Part shown: positions 59,460-64,000 of the stretch, in pieces | Layout of the letters: the number at the start of each line of letters is the position of its first letter | Position numbering within the stretch: the first letter of the stretch is position 1 | Assembly (NCBI GenBank): GCA_951799445.1 | Contig: OX637289.1 | Span: forward strand, 48,274,264 to 48,338,263 | DNA from: Pseudisothecium myosuroides | Lineage: Eukaryota; Streptophyta; Bryopsida; Hypnales; Lembophyllaceae | Direction of reading: 5' to 3' | Length of the DNA stretch: 64,000 nt | The notes under the pieces: model-generated | Seen by the model: only the letters and a program-made list of their open reading frames with translations | Database searches by the model: none | Told to the model about the DNA's origin: nothing | Made by a program: the position numbers and the translations under genes

Positions 59460-59991
59460 CTCACCACTCTTTCTCTCTTCTAACGCACCGTGGAGGAGCA
59501 CGGGGAAAAGAGGCAGAATGAGGCTAGCGGTGGGGTTTAAATCCCTGTCAGAACCCTAAGTTCCCAACCAGCTAAAAGTTCCCGTAAGTTTCCTAGCCGG
59601 AACCTAGGTGGTAGGTCCCTACGATCCGGAACTTTCCGGCTTTCCGGCAACTGGTTCCGGATGACTGCGTAACCTAATTAGAGTTTTATCTTTCCTAGGA
59701 AAGGATTAATTTCTAATTCTAACATCTAGGTCCTAATTCCGTATTCTAATGCAAAAATTGAAAAAGTTCTACTACTTTTATCTTTACTTGTTTGCTATTT
59801 GGGAGTTTTCGGATGTTACGTACTTCCACAGCATGCACCGTCCGCTGCCTGTGAAAGTCTTTTCTAACGGGAGACCGTAGTCGATGTGTGGCATTCAATC
59901 CGTTTCCCCTCTGTCTGGCTCTCCCACTTCTGCATTTAAACAGGTAACTCCATTTTCTCTGATGTTCTGATGTAATCAAGTAGAGTCGCAG
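59460..59991. promoter_or_regulatory. Divergent intergenic region, gene E and HAD copy 2
   Basis: Gene E runs left and HAD copy 2 runs right from here. On the plus strand AAACAG/GTAACT at 59943 and TCGCAG at 59991 suggest a leader exon and a 48-bp intron before HAD copy 2. No promoter motif was identified with confidence. Confidence 0.35.
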
Positions 59992-60819
59992 GGCGGGGGA
60001 GAGATCGTGCTGAGAAATTTGCCGCCTGTAGTGTCGCAACCGAGGAGGAAGTGGCTGAACATTGTCTTCGACTTGAATGGGGTGCTCTGCCAAGTGGGGA
60101 CCAAGGACCTTGGAATGCAACCGCAATTCAAGGCCCACAAGGTCCAAGACAATGTTCTCTGCCATAGAAACCTATTGATCATCAGACCAAAGGCAGTATT
60201 CGCCCGGAAAAATGTCGCCGAATTCCTCTGAGAGGTCTTGAACATCGCGGATAGGGTTCTAGTGTGGACCTCGATGGTCAAGTCCAATGCGGAACCCATA
60301 GCGGCACACATTTTTAGTCATTGCAGGGCCCCTTACGATGTCTTGACCCAAAATGAGTGCAGAAAGATAGAGGTCACTCGGGGGAGATATTATCACTACG
60401 GTGTGAACGTCGTCTTCATGAAGATCCTTTCCAAGACGTTGTTCCTCAATTCGAGTGGGAACATGACTTTCTCCGCAGACAACACCCTTCTCGTTGACAA
60501 CACTCCCCACAAGTGTTTATGCAATGCGAGGGGGAATTCCATTATTCTCGACACTTGGAACCACAAGAAGTGAAGGGACAACTTCCTCATGGGGGACCTC
60601 CTGCCGTGGCTTAAGCGTCTCGTCTCGGAAGCCCAACCGGGTAGATTACGGGAGTATGTAGAGGCCAATTGGATCAGGGAGGCGCCGCTCTTCCCTAATA
60701 ACTAGCGTTATCGGGAAATCACCAATGCGATGAGAACATCCGCAATGAACATGGGGGCGCGCTACGTACTTCCGTCGGATAATGTAGTCATAGAGCGGTG
60801 TGGTCATGCTAGGAGTTAG
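59992..60819 (+). pseudogene. FCP1/NIF-type HAD-fold protein (copy 2), decayed
   Basis: Paralogue of 46093-47359. After the acceptor TCGCAG it reads PRRKWLNIVFDLNGVLC (motif I with DLNG), RVLVWTSMVKSNAEPIAAH (motif II region), TLLVDNTPHKCL (motif III/IV region; DNTP where copy 1 has DDSP) and LLPWLKRL, ending HARS TAG at 60819. In-frame stops: TGA 60229, TGA 60571, TAG 60703, each explained by CGA or CAG mutation, with no frameshift. Expected to be non-functional. It is GC-richer than copy 1. Confidence 0.7.
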
Positions 60820-61033
60820 ACTAACGTGCGAGGCTAGACCGATTCGTTATGGCATTTTGTTTTTCATGATGTTGTATGTACTGTACATTTATTTGTAAAT
60901 AATATATTGAGTTCACATTTCAAAAATATCTTTTGTTTTTCCATGGATTTTTGATTGTTTGGGTTGTGTGCGTCTTGGATATGGAGGACAATGGCTGGTA
61001 TTGTCTTGTAAATTGACGTGCAATTCCGTCTAG

Positions 61034-62110
61034 GTCCCAGACACTTTTGAGAAATTTCGGTCCTTGAAGCGAAGGCTGACGCGGAGCCTCTTGTTTGGGT
61101 CTGAGAAGTCGCTCACTAGCTATAGCAAATCCAACGGAGGGAGCTGTGGACCAGCTCCGGTTTCAAAGCCCTACATGCTGTGCTCCGCCACGGATGCCGC
61201 ATCTGCGGCCATAGACTACTCCAAGGGGGACGTCGAGGACGACGTCGTGGACAGTCCCCCGAGTCGAGGGCCTGTCAGGACACCCATCTACTCCTCGTCT
61301 CCACTGAAGAGGACATCGTCGGCCAGAGGAGGGTCATGCTTGCCGGCTCCACGGACGGAGGCCGCGACCAACCGAAAATTGAACCTCCCCATCGAGGAGG
61401 GTGGGGGACATCCTCGTCCCGAGGATGCTGTTGTCATGCGGCTTGCGCCGCAACCCGCTAAATCCCGCGATGTCCAAACAGGTTCTCAATCTAGGGATTT
61501 TAAAAAGGCTGAGCATGTCACTGCACAGGGTGCATCTAGCTTACCTCAGCTCGACGATTGTCGCCGACGTCCTTCATCATTTATTGGAACAAGACGACTA
61601 CCTTCCATGGACGGCATTCACACTCAAAGGTATATTCGAGATCGGCGGCAATCTCTGAGCTCCACATCAACTAGATCTGGACGACCATACATAAACAATG
61701 CCAATATTTTGTTATCGAGACCGCCTCCTCGACAGTTGAAGTCTCTTTCCGCCTCAAAGGTTTCGCAAAGTGCAAGTAAGCTGAAGTGGAAGGATCAGGA
61801 TGTGGACGTCGATGGTGCGCTCAATTGTCACTATCCGCACTATCCTTCTCGACACGAGGAAATTATGAGAGGCCGCGAGAAACAAAAGGCGTTAGAGGCG
61901 GCAAAGAGCAATTGTACAGCCAATACTAATAAGTAGATAGCAAAACACAAGTTTTTGAAGTCCTCGTATTTTGCATCAAAGCCCTTAGCTTTCGAGCCTC
62001 CCTTACTATTAATAGCATATCCAGTAGAGTACAATCCAGATAAAAGATTTACAGAAATAGAGTACTTTTTGTATAGTGAGCCTCCTCAATTCTACAACGA
62101 ATCGAAGTAA
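61034..62110 (+). pseudogene. Conserved SPPS-motif segment downstream of HAD copy 2
   Basis: From the acceptor TCTAG (61033) a frame reads VPDTFEKFRSLKRRLTRS and so on, with one TAG at 61934 (CAG to TAG), to TAA at 62110. It contains ATDAASAAIDYS, DDVVDSPPSRGPVR and SSSPLKRTSS, matching the exon at 45544-45891, then a long basic, serine-rich region ending SEPPQFYNESK. It is probably the C-terminal part of the same transcription unit as HAD copy 2, or a linked gene. No enzyme motif is visible. Confidence 0.5.
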
Positions 62111-62515
62111 AAATTTAGCAGTACATAGTTCGTTCACTTCAAATGATATTCTCAGCAAAATTAGAGTCACACTCTTTTTGTAATGAAATTCTCAAGTTAC
62201 TTGAGCTTACTAAATGTAAATGGACTCTCTTTTCCATCTCTTGTGTACTTTCTGGTTGTACATTTGCAACAACAATTCTTGTCTTCAAATTTAGTGATGT
62301 AATTCCAGTTCTTCGTTTGGAGTCACTAGGGCAAATCCTTCACGAGGCTATCGTGCTCGTAATTTGGGCTTTATTTATCATTGGGTTCAACGCCTACTGA
62401 GTCAAGGAAGCTTTGCATCTGATTTTCAAAGTCTCAAAATGACCACTTTGTCTCAATTTAACGAATAAGGCCTTAGTCCTTCATAAAGGCCTCTCTCACT
62501 CCCTATTTTTTTGGT
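62111..62515. other. Spacer
   Basis: An 85-codon plus-strand ORF (62143-62400) has hydrophobic stretches but no recognisable family and is left uncalled. Confidence 0.35.
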
Positions 62516-63215
62516 TGAATGTGCAAAGCACTTCTACACCCAAATAAAATATATTTTGGATGGAATCCTTCACACCAACTGACTATAATCTCGATTTTTT
62601 ATTTTATTTTTCAAAGCACTTCTATGTCACCTAAATAAAAAAAATTTGGGTGTAGTCCTTCAAACCGGCCAAACACTCCCTATTTTTTTGTTGGATGTGC
62701 AAAACACTTCTAGATCCAAATAAAATTTATTTGGGTGGTCTGGTAGAGTCCTTCACACTAGCCCACCACAATCCCGATTTTTTTTTGTTTAGGTGTGCAA
62801 AGCACTTCTATGCCACCCAAATAAAATTTATTTGGGTGCAATCCTTCATACCGGCCTACCACACTTCCTATTTTTTCTGTTTAATGTGCAAAGCACTCTA
62901 CACACAAATAAAATTACTTGGGTGGAGCCTATCACACCGGCCCACCACAATCTCATTTTTTTTTTGGTTTGGGTGTGCACAATACTTGTATGTCATCTAA
63001 ATAAAATTTATTTGGGTGCAACCCTTCATACCGGCCTACCACACTCCCTATTTTTTTGGTGGGTGTACAAAGCACTTCTACACCCAAATAAAATATATTT
63101 GCGTGGAGTCCTTCACATCAGCAGATTAGCCCTCCACAATTCCGATATTTTTTAGTTTGGATGTGCAAAGCACTTCCACGGTCAAATAAAATTTATTTGG
63201 GAAGATTACTTCACT
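62516..63215. repeat. 8-unit tandem array with central palindrome (~90-bp unit)
   Basis: The units share GTGTGCAAAGCACTTCTA, then the palindrome CCAAATAAAATTTATTTGG, then GGGTGGAGTCCTTCACACC and CCCACCACAATCCC. Palindrome copies lie near 62540, 62625, 62715, 62813, 62905, 62996, 63082 and 63182. It starts about 400 bp downstream of the HAD copy 2 unit. ORFs over it (62695-63155) are repeat readings. Confidence 0.9.
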
Positions 63216-63661
63216 AAAACACCTCTCCATTTCTCTAATTGTAGATTATCATAAAATATACTTCCATTTGATTTTAAAATATTTATGTGATTTTAATTTT
63301 TAAATTAAATATAATAGTATAAACATATTCAAAGTATATATATAAATATTTATTTATTTTAGTTAATACAATTTACATAAAAATCTAAGAATGTCGAAAA
63401 TGAACTCTCATACAATCATCGCCTATAATAATTATACAATACATTTTGTGCAAACCATAGCTTACTAATCAAAATCATAATTTGATATGAATAAATTGGA
63501 TGGATAGAATATTTTCAAGTATATTCATTAGAAGAATTTTGAAGCCTGCAGAGGGCCGTTTCAAGGCTGTTCCCGAAGCTAGGAACAGTCAAAATATTAA
63601 AATAATTAAAAATAAATAAATAAAAATATTAAAATATTATTAAAAAATTAATTAATTATTT
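63216..63661. other. AT-rich spacer
   Basis: No gene. Ends in an AT-rich run like that of the hairpin element at 18605-18822. Confidence 0.4.
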
Positions 63662-63692
63662 TTTGACGTGGCACTTGCGTGACCACGTCAAA
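63662..63692. repeat. Hairpin TTTGACGTGG / CCACGTCAAA
   Basis: Ten-base perfect inverted arms separated by 11 bases, next to an AT-rich stretch. Similar to the hairpin at 18740-18758. Confidence 0.6.
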
Positions 63693-63709
63693 TTATTGTT
63701 CCCAAGGCG

Positions 63710-64000
63710 TGTGAGCCCCCAATTTGTCACTAGGGACTCACAATTTTCTTTTTTTCAATTTTTACAAATTTAAGTATAGTTTTATATACAAAAAGCCCCT
63801 AAAAGAGTGTAAGACCAATATAGGTATGTCACATACCAATATAACATTTGTTCCCTTATAAGTTGTTTTTCCCCAAATAAATCTCATTTCCACTTCCACA
63901 TAGGTTAAAACGTGGAAATATCGATAAATAGTAGAATTGAAGGCTAACCGGCCCAAACAGCCCAAACAGCCCAAACCTACAGTACATGTGACGTTTTATG
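63710..64000 (+). mobile_element. 5' end of another giant TG...CA element, cut by window end
   Basis: It begins TGTGAGCCCCCAATTTGTCA and matches the first ~290 bp of 14106-18429 closely, with a few substitutions and small indels. The rest lies outside the window. Confidence 0.85.

Noticed and set aside
62695..63155. Two overlapping plus-strand ORFs with repeated FFLF/CKALL phrases
   Set aside because: They are readings through the 90-bp tandem array.

Overview
The window looks like a repeat-rich nuclear segment from a streptophyte plant. I cannot tell whether it is a bryophyte, lycophyte, fern or charophyte alga. The evidence is AT-rich intergenic DNA, introns with plant-like splice sites (GTAAG/GTGAG donors, TGCAG acceptors), an interstitial block of degenerate CCCTAAA telomere-type repeats, long-terminal-repeat-like elements with a 5-bp target duplication, and several gene families typical of plant mobile DNA. 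Only one gene is a conventional housekeeping gene: the 3' part of KU70 (XRCC6) at 107-5355. Seventeen exons join in frame to 552 codons that run through the Ku core and end in a SAP domain.

The rest is mobile or repetitive DNA. From 8.2 to 10.0 kb there is a nested foldback element. From 10.9 to 25.1 kb there are three copies of a very long (4.3-4.9 kb) TG...CA element with a TATA box and no recognisable protein. One copy is flanked by the duplication GGTTC, and another lies in the opposite orientation. Fragments of the family recur at 56.2-57.2 kb and at the right edge.

From 25.1 to 39.6 kb lie two decayed, divergently oriented genes: A (minus strand, unknown protein) and B (plus strand, DUF7869/transposase-like). 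Each ATG sits directly behind a splice acceptor that closes a leader intron. Each leader intron is packed with copies of the same 19-bp palindrome, TATCTTCGACTCGAAGATA. Between the genes are an inverted pair of ~178-bp satellite arrays, a small hairpin element, a 647-bp inverted-repeat element and the telomere-like block.

From 44.1 to 55.2 kb lies a second gene group: gene C (plus strand, unknown), an FCP1/NIF-type HAD-fold gene (minus strand), and gene D (minus strand, about 1,170 codons) with a ParB/DGQHR-like segment and a methyltransferase-like glycine-rich motif. Gene D's leader intron carries a 14-unit array of a different palindrome (TCACCTTGACTCAAGGTGA type), and further copies occur inside its other introns. 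From 57.5 to 62.1 kb lie a decayed retroelement-like gene E (minus strand) and a decayed paralogue of the HAD gene plus its conserved downstream exon (plus strand). An 8-unit array of yet another palindrome follows.

Two themes cut across the window. First, three mobile-type genes share one architecture: a palindrome array in the leader intron, then an ATG immediately after the acceptor. One of them encodes a putative ParB-fold protein, which invites comparison with a partition-site or iteron system. Second, 16 premature stops that I could place are all TGA or TAG at codons explained by C-to-T change of CGA or CAG, and none is TAA. This is the pattern expected from CG and CHG methylation.
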